A DNA stretch of 64,000 nucleotides from Gemmatimonadota bacterium (lineage in GTDB: Bacteria; Gemmatimonadota; Gemmatimonadetes; Gemmatimonadales; GWC2-71-9): the NCBI GenBank assembly GCA_027294455.1, contig JAPULZ010000064.1:62001-126000 (forward strand), read 5' to 3'. Positions within the stretch are counted from its first letter, which is position 1, and every line of letters starts with the position of its first letter. The notes beneath the pieces were generated by a model, which worked only from the letters and a program-made list of their open reading frames with translations, was not told where the DNA came from and did no database searches. Positions 50,518-60,700 of this stretch are shown piece by piece. The position numbers and the translations under genes are program-made.

Positions 50518-51488
50518 CGGCCGCCCGGGGATCCACCTTGGCGCACGCGGCGGATCGCGGCCTGGTGCTCCCGATAGGTCCGCGAGAAGATATGCTCCCC
50601 GCCCGGTCCCGCGACGAAGTACAAGAAGTCGCTGACGCGGGGGTAGAGCGCGGCTTCGAGGCTCGCTTCCGACGGCTGTCCCACCGCATGGGGCGGCAAG
50701 CCGTCTATGAGATACGTGTTGTAGCGGGATGGCGTCTCGTAATCTCGCAGGAACAGCCGCCGCCGACGCCCCAACGCATAGATGACGGTGGGGTCGGCCT
50801 GGAGCCGCATTCCACGGCGCAGTCGGTTGTGGTACACCGACGAGACGTAGAACCGATCGGCCTCATGGTGCGCCTCGCCCTCGATGATGGATGCGAGGGT
50901 CACGAGCTCGTCGCGCGTGAGTCCCAGGGTGTCCAGCCGCTGCTCCCATTCCGGCCGCCAACGCGCTTCGAACTCTCCGACCATCTGGCGCACGATTTCC
51001 CGTGCCGTCGTGCCGATCCGGACATGGTAGGTGTTGGGATAGAGGTAGCCTTCGAGGGTTGGTTCCCGAGCGCCCACCTGGCGGGCCAACGCGGTGTCGT
51101 GTGCCGCCACCAGGACGCTTTCGGCGGGAATGTGCAGCTGGGACTCGACGAACTCGGCGATCTCTTTCAGCATCAGACCTTCGGGGAGCACCAGCCGATT
51201 CTGTGCTGCCTGACCGGCCACCAGGGCCCGTACCGCGTCGGCGACGGGTGAGGGCCTCGGGAAGTCGTAAACACCGGCTTGAATGGACCGCTCGTATCCC
51301 GCCAGCTTGATGTACCAGCGAAACCGGCGTGGCGAGAGAATCACGCCACGGGCCGCTAGGGAATCCGTGACGCTCCCCACCGTGGCGCCGCGGGGCACCG
51401 TCACACGAACGGTTTCGGTGCCCGGCTGCACATCGGTGCAGGCTGCGAAGACGGCCACTGCGAGCAACGCCGTCCTTGGCCGGCTCAT
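50514..51488 (-). CDS. mltG: Endolytic murein transglycosylase MltG (putative lipoprotein)
   Basis: LEGYLYPNTYHV; LASIIEGEAHHEADRFYVSSVYHNRLRRGMRLQADPTVIYALG; lipobox-like AVFAAC. Confidence 0.9.
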   Translation of the reverse strand: MSRPRTALLAVAVFAACTDVQPGTETVRVTVPRGATVGSVTDSLAARGVILSPRRFRWYIKLAGYERSIQAGVYDFPRPSPVADAVRALVAGQAAQNRLVLPEGLMLKEIAEFVESQLHIPAESVLVAAHDTALARQVGAREPTLEGYLYPNTYHVRIGTTAREIVRQMVGEFEARWRPEWEQRLDTLGLTRDELVTLASIIEGEAHHEADRFYVSSVYHNRLRRGMRLQADPTVIYALGRRRRLFLRDYETPSRYNTYLIDGLPPHAVGQPSEASLEAALYPRVSDFLYFVAGPGGEHIFSRTYREHQAAIRRVRQGGSPGGR

Positions 51489-51919
51489 GCCCGCCGTCCG
51501 TCGAGATAGGTCTGCAGCAATACGGTCGCGGCCAGCTGATCCACATCGCCTCTACGGTGTCTCGTGGAGCCCCCGAGTTCATGCACGGCGTTCAAGGCGC
51601 GCGCGGTGGTCATCCGTTCGTCCCAGTATACCACTGGGAGCCCTGTTTTCGACCTGACGGACTCACCGGCTTCCCGGGCCCGCTCCGCGTTCGGCCCCAT
51701 CTCGCCGGACGCCTCCAGGGGCAAACCGACCACGACGCCGACTGGTTCGTTCTCGTCCAGGTATGTCTTCAATTGGTTGAGAGGGAAGCGCTTTCCCTGC
51801 CGGCGTGTGATGGTGCCGAGGGGGTGCGCTAACGTCTGCTCTGGATTGCAGAGGGCCAGGCCGATTCGCTTCTCGCCCCAATCAATCGCGAGGAGCCGGC
51901 CGTTGGCGGGAATCTCCAT
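51485..51919 (-). CDS. ruvX: Holliday junction resolvase-like YqgF/RuvX
   Basis: LLAIDWGEKRIGLALCNPEQTLAHPLGTI; VVGLPLEASGEMG; VYWDERMTT. Confidence 0.92.
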   Translation of the reverse strand: MEIPANGRLLAIDWGEKRIGLALCNPEQTLAHPLGTITRRQGKRFPLNQLKTYLDENEPVGVVVGLPLEASGEMGPNAERAREAGESVRSKTGLPVVYWDERMTTARALNAVHELGGSTRHRRGDVDQLAATVLLQTYLDGRRA

Positions 51920-51925
51920 CCATCA

Positions 51926-53176
51926 CTACCCCTGTTGCATGGAGGCGAAGAATTCCTTGTTGGTCTTGCCACGTTTCATCCGTTCGAGCAGGAATTCGAT
52001 TGCCTCCACCGAGGGCATGTCTGCCAGGAAATTGCGAAGCAGGTACGTCTTGTTGAGCGCTTCCGGATCCATCAGGAGCTCTTCCTTGCGGGTGGAGGAT
52101 TTCTGCACGTCGATGGCGGGATAGATGCGGCGGTCCGCGATGCGCCGGTCGAGGACGAGCTCCATGTTGCCCGTGCCCTTGAATTCCTCGAAGATCACCT
52201 CGTCCATCCGACTCCCGGTTTCGATGAGCGCGGTCGCGATGATGGTGAGCGAACCCCCGCCGTCGATGTTTCGGGCGGCACCGAAAAAACGCTTGGGTTT
52301 ATGCAGCGCGTTGGCGTCGACACCGCCGGAGAGGATCTTGCCCGAATGCGGAATCACCACGTTGTGCGCGCGAGCGAGACGGGTGATGGAATCGAGCAGA
52401 ATGATGACGTCCCTCTTGTGCTCGACCAACCGGCGTGCCTTCTCGAGCACCATGTCTGCGACCTGGACATGCCGGTCGGCGGGCTCGTCGAACGTCGACG
52501 CGATCACTTCGGCATTGACGTTCTCCTCCATGTCCGTCACTTCTTCGGGGCGCTCGTCGATGAGCAGCACGATGAGCGTGACGTCCGGATTGCTCTCGGC
52601 AATCGCGTTCGCGATCTTCTGCAGCAGGATGGTCTTGCCGGCCTTTGGCGGCGCGACGATCAACCCGCGCTGCCCGAAGCCGATGGGCGAAAGCATGTCG
52701 ACGACCCGGCACGAGAGGTCGCCGTCTTTGCGCTCGAGACTTATCCGCCGGTCCGGGTAACGCGGTTTCAGGTTGTCGAAGGCGATCCGATGTTTCGCCT
52801 TCTCCGGTTCCTCGTAATTGACGCTTTCGACCTTCAGGAGCGCCAGGTAGCGTTCTCCTTCTTTGGGTGGGCGGACCTGGCCCAGCACCGTGTCTCCCGT
52901 GCGGAGGTCGAAACGCTTGATCTGGCTGGGGCTCACATAGATGTCGTCCGGGCCGTAGAGGTAATTCCAGTCCTGGCTGCGGAGGAAGCCATAGCCTTCT
53001 GGGAGAATCTCGAGGACCCCTTCGCCCCGGAGGACGGTATCGGAGTCGAGCAGGGATTGCTCGATGCGGAAGATGAGATCCTGCTTGCGGAGACCAGAGT
53101 AGTTGGTGATGTTCAACTCTTCGGCCATCGCGTTCAGCTCGGTGACGGATTTCTGTTTGAGCTCAGTGATGTCCAC
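51926..53176 (-). CDS. rho: Transcription termination factor Rho
   Basis: [73 protein letters not shown]. Confidence 0.97.
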   Translation of the reverse strand: MDITELKQKSVTELNAMAEELNITNYSGLRKQDLIFRIEQSLLDSDTVLRGEGVLEILPEGYGFLRSQDWNYLYGPDDIYVSPSQIKRFDLRTGDTVLGQVRPPKEGERYLALLKVESVNYEEPEKAKHRIAFDNLKPRYPDRRISLERKDGDLSCRVVDMLSPIGFGQRGLIVAPPKAGKTILLQKIANAIAESNPDVTLIVLLIDERPEEVTDMEENVNAEVIASTFDEPADRHVQVADMVLEKARRLVEHKRDVIILLDSITRLARAHNVVIPHSGKILSGGVDANALHKPKRFFGAARNIDGGGSLTIIATALIETGSRMDEVIFEEFKGTGNMELVLDRRIADRRIYPAIDVQKSSTRKEELLMDPEALNKTYLLRNFLADMPSVEAIEFLLERMKRGKTNKEFFASMQQG

Positions 53177-53338
53177 GGTGGGAGGACTCCATGATTCCAG
53201 CGACTTCCATTGGGGAAAAAAACGGCGCTAAAGCCCGCGGTGAGGCCGCTCGCGTATGATGCCTGGAGGTATCGCTACGGGGTTTCTCAGTGAGGTGAAA
53301 GCTCCTCATAATAGAGTTTGCTGTGGGATGCGTCAAGA

Positions 53339-54466
53339 GTGTCGCTGAGTCCAATCACCCCCTTCCTTAGCTATTGGCGCACGTCGACCGCGCTCGACCG
53401 AGAGGTCGTCGATGCGGTCGTGGCCCCGCAGTACGATCCCCGGTCGCCGGAGCTGCTGGAGGCACTCGCGGCGTGGCCGGGCACCTTCTACTGGTCGCAC
53501 CGGGAAGGGGCGAATCGTGTCGTCCTCATCCGGGCGCTGGCCCCGGGGCCCAAGGAGCGTTGGGGTCTGCACGTCTTCCTGTTCCTGCTCACCTTTGCCA
53601 CGGTGTGGGCGGCGGGTGCCGTGCTCATGGGGCCGTCAGCCCGGTTCAGCCTTCCGGCGACCCTCGATGTGGTGGTGGTCTGGGAAGCCTTGCGCGCCTG
53701 GATGGGGGCGTCGATGCCCGGGTTCGGCTTCGCCGCTTCGTTGATGGGCATTCTGCTGGTCCACGAGATGGGACATTTCGTGGCAGCCAAGCGCTATCAC
53801 ATCAATGCGTCGCCGCCCTATTTCCTGCCGGCGCCACCCCAGCTCAACTTCATCGGGACGTTTGGCGCGTTCATACGGCTGCGGAGTCCGATTGTGGACC
53901 GCCGGCAGCTCCTGGACGTGGGAGCGGCCGGGCCCTGGGCCGGCATGGTGGTCGCCGGGGTCCTGCTGGTCGTGGGATTGCTCAACTCCCAGGTGCTGTC
54001 GGGCACACCGGGGCCCACCCAGCAGCTCATCTATGTGGGGGCCCAGCCCTTCTATCTGGGCGATTCGATCCTCATGCATGCCGCCAGAACCTGGTTCGTG
54101 GGCGACGGGACCGTGATTCTGCACCCAATGGCCCTGGCGGGGTGGTTCGGGATCTTCGTGACCATGTTGAACCTGTTGCCGCTGGGCCAGCTCGACGGCG
54201 GTCACATCGTCTATGCCCTGGTGGGCCGACACCAGGCGAAGATCGGCAAGGTGATGTGGTACGGGCTGTTGATCCTAGGCTTCCAGTTCTGGGGCTGGTG
54301 GCTCTGGGCGGCGTTGATCCTGATCCTGGGCCGGGGCCACGTCGCCCATCCCTCGGTGATGGAGCCGCATCGGCCGATTCCGGTCAGTCGATGGCCCGTG
54401 GGGATTGCCACGGGGATTCTGTTCGTCCTCACGTTCACGGCGGATCCCCTGCCCACCCTCCTGTAG
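53339..54466 (+). CDS. Site-2 protease (M50) family membrane metalloprotease
   Basis: LLVHEMGHFVAAKRY; LLPLGQLDGGHIVYAL; multi-TM; likely GTG start at 53339. Confidence 0.85.
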   Translation: MSLSPITPFLSYWRTSTALDREVVDAVVAPQYDPRSPELLEALAAWPGTFYWSHREGANRVVLIRALAPGPKERWGLHVFLFLLTFATVWAAGAVLMGPSARFSLPATLDVVVVWEALRAWMGASMPGFGFAASLMGILLVHEMGHFVAAKRYHINASPPYFLPAPPQLNFIGTFGAFIRLRSPIVDRRQLLDVGAAGPWAGMVVAGVLLVVGLLNSQVLSGTPGPTQQLIYVGAQPFYLGDSILMHAARTWFVGDGTVILHPMALAGWFGIFVTMLNLLPLGQLDGGHIVYALVGRHQAKIGKVMWYGLLILGFQFWGWWLWAALILILGRGHVAHPSVMEPHRPIPVSRWPVGIATGILFVLTFTADPLPTLL

Positions 54467-54698
54467 CTTTGCCGCGGGCTCCCGCGCGGGTCGGCCCCGG
54501 CGATCCGAATCGACGGTAATAATATAGAAAAGCAAGGATCGGGCCTCCGACCCCCGTGCAGGACAGCGCACCTGGTGACTGATCGCTCACTATTGCGTAA
54601 GTCATGGGGACCATTATATTTACGAAACTCTTCGGAAGGTTCGATTGCCGGCGAATTCAGCCCATCGGCACAATCGGTCTCATTCCAGTGACCCCGTC

Positions 54699-54938
54699 AT
54701 GCACGACCTTCCCCCCATCCGGTTCGGGGAGGATATCATCGCCCTCAGGTTGGTCGTGCGGAGAGCGGAAGACGCGTCCTGGCGAGGGCGGCTCGTCTTC
54801 GGCTCCGACGATCTGGATCGAGCCGCCTCGACCGCAGAAATCTTCTTTGGCGCCACCGAGCCCGACCTGTGGGATTCCGTCCGCGACCTGCGGGATCACC
54901 ATATCCGAGATCTGTATCGTTCGTTGATGGCGGAATGA
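54699..54938 (+). CDS. 79-aa hypothetical protein
   Basis: MHDLPPIRFGEDIIALRLVVRRAEDASWRGRLVFGSDDLDRAASTAEIFFG...; overlaps the next start by 4 nt. Confidence 0.55.
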   Translation: MHDLPPIRFGEDIIALRLVVRRAEDASWRGRLVFGSDDLDRAASTAEIFFGATEPDLWDSVRDLRDHHIRDLYRSLMAE

Positions 54939-55138
54939 CCGAGAGCACATCCACGGACGAGCGACTCCGAAAACTGTGTCACGACATCGCCAACCCGCTC
55001 ACGGCCATCCTGGCCGAGGCGCAGCTGCTCCTCATGGACGAGGGTTCCCTCGCCGACGATACGGTGCGCGCGCTGCGCGAGATTGAGACCCTCTCGCGGC
55101 GCATCCGCGACCTGCTGGCCGAATCTTCCACTGCTTGA
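54935..55138 (+). CDS. Stand-alone HisKA (dimerisation/phosphoacceptor) domain protein, 67 aa
   Basis: RLRKLCHDIANPLTAILAEAQLLL H-box followed by a second helix; no HATPase_c follows. Confidence 0.65.
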   Translation: MTESTSTDERLRKLCHDIANPLTAILAEAQLLLMDEGSLADDTVRALREIETLSRRIRDLLAESSTA

Positions 55139-55258
55139 GCGAACCCGCGCACACGAGTTGGGTGATCCAGGGCACGGTGTCTAAGCCCCGTCAAATGGTA
55201 ATTTTACGGCATCGCAGTTTGCTGAGGGCGATGCCAATACCGCCCATAGAGTGAGATA

Positions 55259-56623
55259 ATGATTGATCCTTCCTTTGGTACCACCGCGCGTGCCGTGTGG
55301 GTGACGCGCCGCCTGGCTGTGGCCGTGGCCCTCGGGGCAGCTTGCGTCCCCGGCGGGCTCTCGGAGGTGTCTCCCGCAGAGGTCCCGGAGCTGGAAGCAC
55401 GCCTGCAACGAGAGCCGGCCAACGGCGAAGTCATGCTGCGCTATGGCGCTGCACTATATGCCGCGCAGCGATGTGACAGTGCCATGGCCGTCGCCCGTCG
55501 TGGCGCAGCGCTGCTTCCCGGCGACGCGCTCGGCCCGATGATTCTGGGGCAATGCCTCGAGCAATCGGGCGACCACGTGCAGGCGATCGCGATCTACACG
55601 GCGTTCATTCGCGATCACCGTGAGGCCCGCGGCGTCGCGGCCGTTCGTGCGCGTGATTTGCTGGCGCGGCGCGAGCAGGCAACCATCTTCGCGCGCACGG
55701 CGCTCGACCGGGAAGCCGATCTGGCCGGGCAAGCTCTGGATCCCCAAACGGTCGCGGTGTTGCCGCTAGCCATCTCGGGCGACGCGCGATACGAGCCGCT
55801 GGGCCGTGGCCTCGCGCATATGATCCAATCCGATCTGGCGCTGTTGCAGCAATTCCGCATGGTCGAACGATTGCAAATCGGCGCGTTGCTCGACGAACTA
55901 GAGTTGGGGCAAACGTCGCGCGTCGATCCGACCACCGTGGCGCGAGTCGGCCGGCTCGTTCGTGCCGGACGCATGGTGCAAGGCTTGGCCGCGATTCCCC
56001 CGCAGGGAGACATCAGGATCGAAGCCAGTATCGTGCAGTCGGACGGCGAGGTGACGGATCCGGAGTTCGTGACGGGACGGTTGCGTGATCTGCTGCAGCT
56101 CGAGAAAGAGCTGGTCGTGCTGATCTCCTCACGATTGGGCTACCAACTCTCGCAGGCGGAACGGCAGTTGATTCTCGGAAACGGCACGCAGGAGTTCGCC
56201 GCATTCCTATTGTACTCACAGGGTCTGATCGCCGAGAAAATCGGTGACTATTCGGCGGCCGCCACGCACTTCTCGTCGGCGATCCGGGCCGACCCGGGTT
56301 TCCGTCAAGCCCGAGTCCAATACGAGGCGACGGCCGCGGCGGACGTGGTGCAACGCGCGGCACCCGGCCAGATCACCTCGATATCGCGCATGATCGTCCA
56401 GCAACCGATTAGCAACACCGTCCCCAATCCGGTGCTGAATGCCGTAGCCAGCGTGGTGATCGACATTGCCGCCACCCGGGCCGAAACGACCACGGCGGCC
56501 GGCCGGGGAGCCGAGCAGCAGGCGACGAGGACGACCACGGCGGTGCCCCCGCCAACGACGACGGCGACCGGAACCACTGCAACGGTGACGGGCATAGTCC
56601 GCATCATCTTCAAGTTGCCATGA
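55259..56623 (+). CDS. CsgG/FlgO-like outer-membrane lipoprotein with TPR-like segments
   Basis: Lipobox-like VALGAAC; TVAVLPLAISGDARYEPLGRGLAHMIQSDLALLQQFRMVERLQIGALLDELELG; Thr-rich C-terminal tail. Confidence 0.7.
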   Translation: MIDPSFGTTARAVWVTRRLAVAVALGAACVPGGLSEVSPAEVPELEARLQREPANGEVMLRYGAALYAAQRCDSAMAVARRGAALLPGDALGPMILGQCLEQSGDHVQAIAIYTAFIRDHREARGVAAVRARDLLARREQATIFARTALDREADLAGQALDPQTVAVLPLAISGDARYEPLGRGLAHMIQSDLALLQQFRMVERLQIGALLDELELGQTSRVDPTTVARVGRLVRAGRMVQGLAAIPPQGDIRIEASIVQSDGEVTDPEFVTGRLRDLLQLEKELVVLISSRLGYQLSQAERQLILGNGTQEFAAFLLYSQGLIAEKIGDYSAAATHFSSAIRADPGFRQARVQYEATAAADVVQRAAPGQITSISRMIVQQPISNTVPNPVLNAVASVVIDIAATRAETTTAAGRGAEQQATRTTTAVPPPTTTATGTTATVTGIVRIIFKLP

Positions 56624-57750
56624 AGAAACCACTGGGAGTATTGGTAGCCGGCGTGTTGAGCGTCGCGCCCGCAACGGCCATGGCGCAGGTTGCCTTGGAC
56701 GTGCGGTCCTCGGCGCTCTTTGAGAGCTACAAATTCGATGCCGGCCTTCCCTTCTCGAAAGTTTCCGAATTCACCGTTCCGGTGGGTATTACGATCGGGT
56801 TGGGACGGTTTGGCAATTTCACCATCTCGTCGGGGTACGCCTCTGTCGAGCTGATCAGCTCCGATCCGGTACAGCTGGCCGACCAGACGGTATCGGGCAT
56901 GCTCGACACCGAAACGCGTCTCACCGTCAACGTCGTGCCGGGTCGCTTGGTGGCGCTGTTCACCGGCGTGCTGCCTACAGGCATCAAGACGGTCCAGTTC
57001 GAGGAGCTTTCGATTCTCGGGGCCATCTCGAGCGACGTCATCGGATTCTCCACGTCCGACATCGGGACGGGGGGCAGCGTGGGGGGAGGATTCGCCGGGG
57101 CGTTCCCCATGGGCAATATGGCCATGGGCTTCGGCGCGACCTACCGCCACCCCCTGTCGTATCAGCCGCTCGTGGGACAGAGCGATCTGTTGCGCCCGGG
57201 ACCCGAGGTGATGGTGCGTGGTGGCCTGGAGGGTGGGATCGCGCGCCGCACGTACCTGCGTGTTGCCGGGATCTTCGCCCGACGGATGAAAGACAAGGTG
57301 AACGGGGGCCTCCAGAACGGGGTGGGCAACCGCTTCATCGGATACCTATCGCTCGAGCAGGGCATCGGCCGGTCCACCGTCACGGTGTACGGGTTCGATG
57401 TGTTTCGAGCCGATCCCCAGGTCGAGCCGACCGCCGCAGGGGCTGCGCTGTTGCCCCGTGGCAACCTCATCGCGTTTGGTGGCCAGATCTCGCTGCCCAT
57501 CGGCCGATCGGTGAGCTTCATCCCGCGCGGGGAGTTTCGACGCTCCAACGCCGCGCCCGACACCGTCGATACCAGCCTGCAGCGATTGGGCGATTCGTTC
57601 CGGTTCGGCGCCGACGTTCGTATTCGTGCGAGTCGTAGTTTCGCCTTCGTCCTGTACGGTGGCGGTTTCACAGGCACCGCGTACCAGTCCGCAACGCGAG
57701 TCGGCGTGACCGGTTTTCGTGCTGCAGTTCATTTGGAAGTGACACGTTGA
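56620..57750 (+). CDS. Outer-membrane beta-barrel protein
   Basis: Signal peptide GVLVAGVLSVAPATAMAQ; alternating beta pattern; GFGATYRHPLSYQPL; C-terminal TGFRAAVHLEVTR. Confidence 0.65.
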   Translation: MKKPLGVLVAGVLSVAPATAMAQVALDVRSSALFESYKFDAGLPFSKVSEFTVPVGITIGLGRFGNFTISSGYASVELISSDPVQLADQTVSGMLDTETRLTVNVVPGRLVALFTGVLPTGIKTVQFEELSILGAISSDVIGFSTSDIGTGGSVGGGFAGAFPMGNMAMGFGATYRHPLSYQPLVGQSDLLRPGPEVMVRGGLEGGIARRTYLRVAGIFARRMKDKVNGGLQNGVGNRFIGYLSLEQGIGRSTVTVYGFDVFRADPQVEPTAAGAALLPRGNLIAFGGQISLPIGRSVSFIPRGEFRRSNAAPDTVDTSLQRLGDSFRFGADVRIRASRSFAFVLYGGGFTGTAYQSATRVGVTGFRAAVHLEVTR

Positions 57751-60700
57751 AAGTAGTTTCTCCTTACCGGTTGTCTTGGCGCGCGCTCGCGGGGGCGGTG
57801 CTCGTTGGACTCGTGACCGCGAATTGCACGGACACGGCCGGCCCGGATACCGCCTCGCAGGGACGCATCGCCATCGTCCCGGTGTTCGAGAGCAGTGCCG
57901 CGGGCATCGTGGCGGTGGATCAAGTCGGCATTGCCCTCCTGCGTTCGGACTCGTCCACCGTGGCACTCGATACGGTCATACAGTTGGAGCCCGGACAGGA
58001 TTCGGTGGATCTGACCGTCACCGTCACGGTGCTGAGGCAGAGCGAGCAGTTCTTCCTGGAGATCACACTGCTGGATGCTGCCAGTGACACCGTTTTCCGT
58101 GGCGGGCCGATGCTGGTCACGGCGAGCACGTCCGGCAGGGGGGAGCCGGTGCTGATTCCGCTCGTCTACACGGGTGTGGGTGCCGATGCCGCCGGCGTGC
58201 GGATCACGACGACCAACGCCACCGCCTTCTTCGGCGACAGTGTTGAATTTGTGGCCGAGGCCTTCGATGGCGGTGGGGTCGCGATTCCTGGGACCCCCGT
58301 GCGCTGGCATACCACCGACGAGACGATCGCGTCCTTCCCCGACCACCGAGCAGCGTGGGCCCATGGCGGCTCGGCACGCGGCTCCGTCCCCGTCGTGGCC
58401 ACCCTCTTGAACGGACCCACCGACACGTCGTCGGTGCTGGTCCAGCCGGTGCCGATCGAGATCGCGGTGTCGGCAGGCGACGGCCAAACCGCTCCCGTGG
58501 GGAGCGTGCTGCCGACGCCCATAGAAATCCTGGTGACGGCCGCCGACTTGCTCGGAGTCGAGGGCGTCCTCGTCGTATTTGGAGTCGCCGGCGGCAATGG
58601 GACCCTCTCGGTGGATTCCGTGGTGACCGACGGGTTCGGCAAGGCCCAAGCGGTGTGGACGCTGGGCGCAACCCCTGGCAACCTGCAGGCGACCGCGGTC
58701 GTTCCGGCCATCGCCGATACGGCATTTGTCAGTGCGACCGGCACCGTGGCGGCGGTGTCCTGGATCAATCCCGCCGGCGGCAACTGGAGCAATGCGGCGA
58801 ACTGGAATCCGGCCATCGTGCCCGGCTTTGGCAATCAAGCGCTCATCGACCTGGACGGTACCTATACCGTCACGCTCGATGTGACGACCCAGGTGAGCGT
58901 GCTCACCGTCGGGGCGGCCACAGGGACGCAGACACTCTCGATCGCGACTAATATCCTCACCGTGGATGCTCCATCGAGCATCGGGGTCAACGGTGTGCTC
59001 GATTTGAGCGGTGGGACGCTCAACGGCATCGGCACGCTGTCGGTGTTCGGTAGCATGCTCTGGTCCGGCGGTACCATGAGTGACGGTGGAACGCTCCGGG
59101 TGGAGACCGGCGGCCTGCTGACCCTCGGCGGCGGCACCAAGACGCTCCTCGGCGGTCGCCGCATCGACAACGTGGGGAACGTCACCTGGCTAGCCGGCGA
59201 TATCAATGCCGGCGAGGCCTCGTCGATCATCAACGAGCCGGGGGCCACAATGGGCATTCAGGGTGACGTGCAGCTCTTGCAGGGCCCGGGCGCGCCGTCG
59301 GCATTCTTCAACGGCGGTATGGTGACCAGGTCCACTGGCACAGGCACGGTCTCCATCAACGTGATCTTCGACAACAACGGGGCCGTGGACGTCTTGAGCG
59401 GTCTCCTCGACCTCGCGGGCGGTGGTTTCGGCACGGGTTCATTCGACGTATCCATCGGTGCCACCCTCCACTTCGAGGGTAACCACGACTTCGGGTCGAT
59501 CGTGAACAACGGCGTGGTGGACGTGGGGGCGGGAATCGCCAGGCTCACCGGCGCCTTCACCCACTCCGCCGGCGCGACCTTGTCGGGCTTCGGGGAGTTC
59601 AAGGTGGACGGGGACATCATCACGACAGGCACCATTGCCATGCCGGCCGGCGAATTGGCCGTGGGCGGGACGCTGAACTCCACGGGGGCCTTCAGCGTGG
59701 GGACTGTCACGTTCTTCGGGACCGCGCAGACCATTCCGGTTTCGTTGGCGTATCAGAATATCCAGGTGCTCGGCACGGCGGCCATCGACGGGACGTTGTC
59801 GATGAGCGGGTTCATCGTCGTGTTCGGATTCGGCGATCTGACCATCAGCTCGGTCGCGGACGTCAGTACATCGAGTGATGTCATCGTGACCGACGACGCG
59901 ACCTTGAACGTCACCGGCGGCGGCCAGCTCACCGTTGGTAACGATCTCATCGCCCAAATGAATGCGGGGGTGTACATCGGATTGGCATCGACGATCAATG
60001 TCGCCAAGCGATTCGTGACGCAGGACCAGGCGTATCTCAACATGGGTATTGGCGTGGTGCTCGACGTTGACGGGGACGTGGAGTTCGGCGGTGGGTCCAC
60101 CGCGGGCATGCTTCCAGACGGCGTCATTTTTGTGGGCGGCAACTTCACCCAGTTGGGCGATCCCTCGAGCTTCGCCGCGTCGGGAGTGCACCAGGTCATT
60201 TTCGACGGGCTCAGTCCCCAGACTATCACGTTCACCGATTTTACGAATTCGTTCTTCCAGAATTTGTCGGGCGCGGGGTTCGCGGACATCGTGATCGCCT
60301 CGGAAATCGAAGTCACGGGCAACATGTCGGTGACGTCGCCCGGCTCGGTCCTCGGCAGCGGCATGGAAATCAACGTCCGCGGAAACTTCGATATCGGAAT
60401 CGGTGCGACACTGTCCCTCTTTGAGCTCGAAATCGACGGCATCTTGAACGCGTCGAACGTGAGCCTCTATGACGTCTTCGAAACCGACTTCCACGGTACC
60501 GGGCAAACCATCCCGACGGACCTTCCGTACAACGACCTAACCGTCAGTGGCGAAGCCGCGTTCATGAACGCGGGCAGCGGCTCGATCGCGGGCAATATCC
60601 TCATATCGGATTTCGGTATCCTGACGATGAATCAGGCGAGCATGACGGTGATGGGTAACTTCAGCACCACCCAGAACGGCGTCCTGGTGATGAACGACCC

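Noticed and set aside
59439-60506. 355-aa minus-strand ORF
   Set aside because: Antisense to the large surface lipoprotein; His/Arg/Asp-rich artefact of the sense codon bias.
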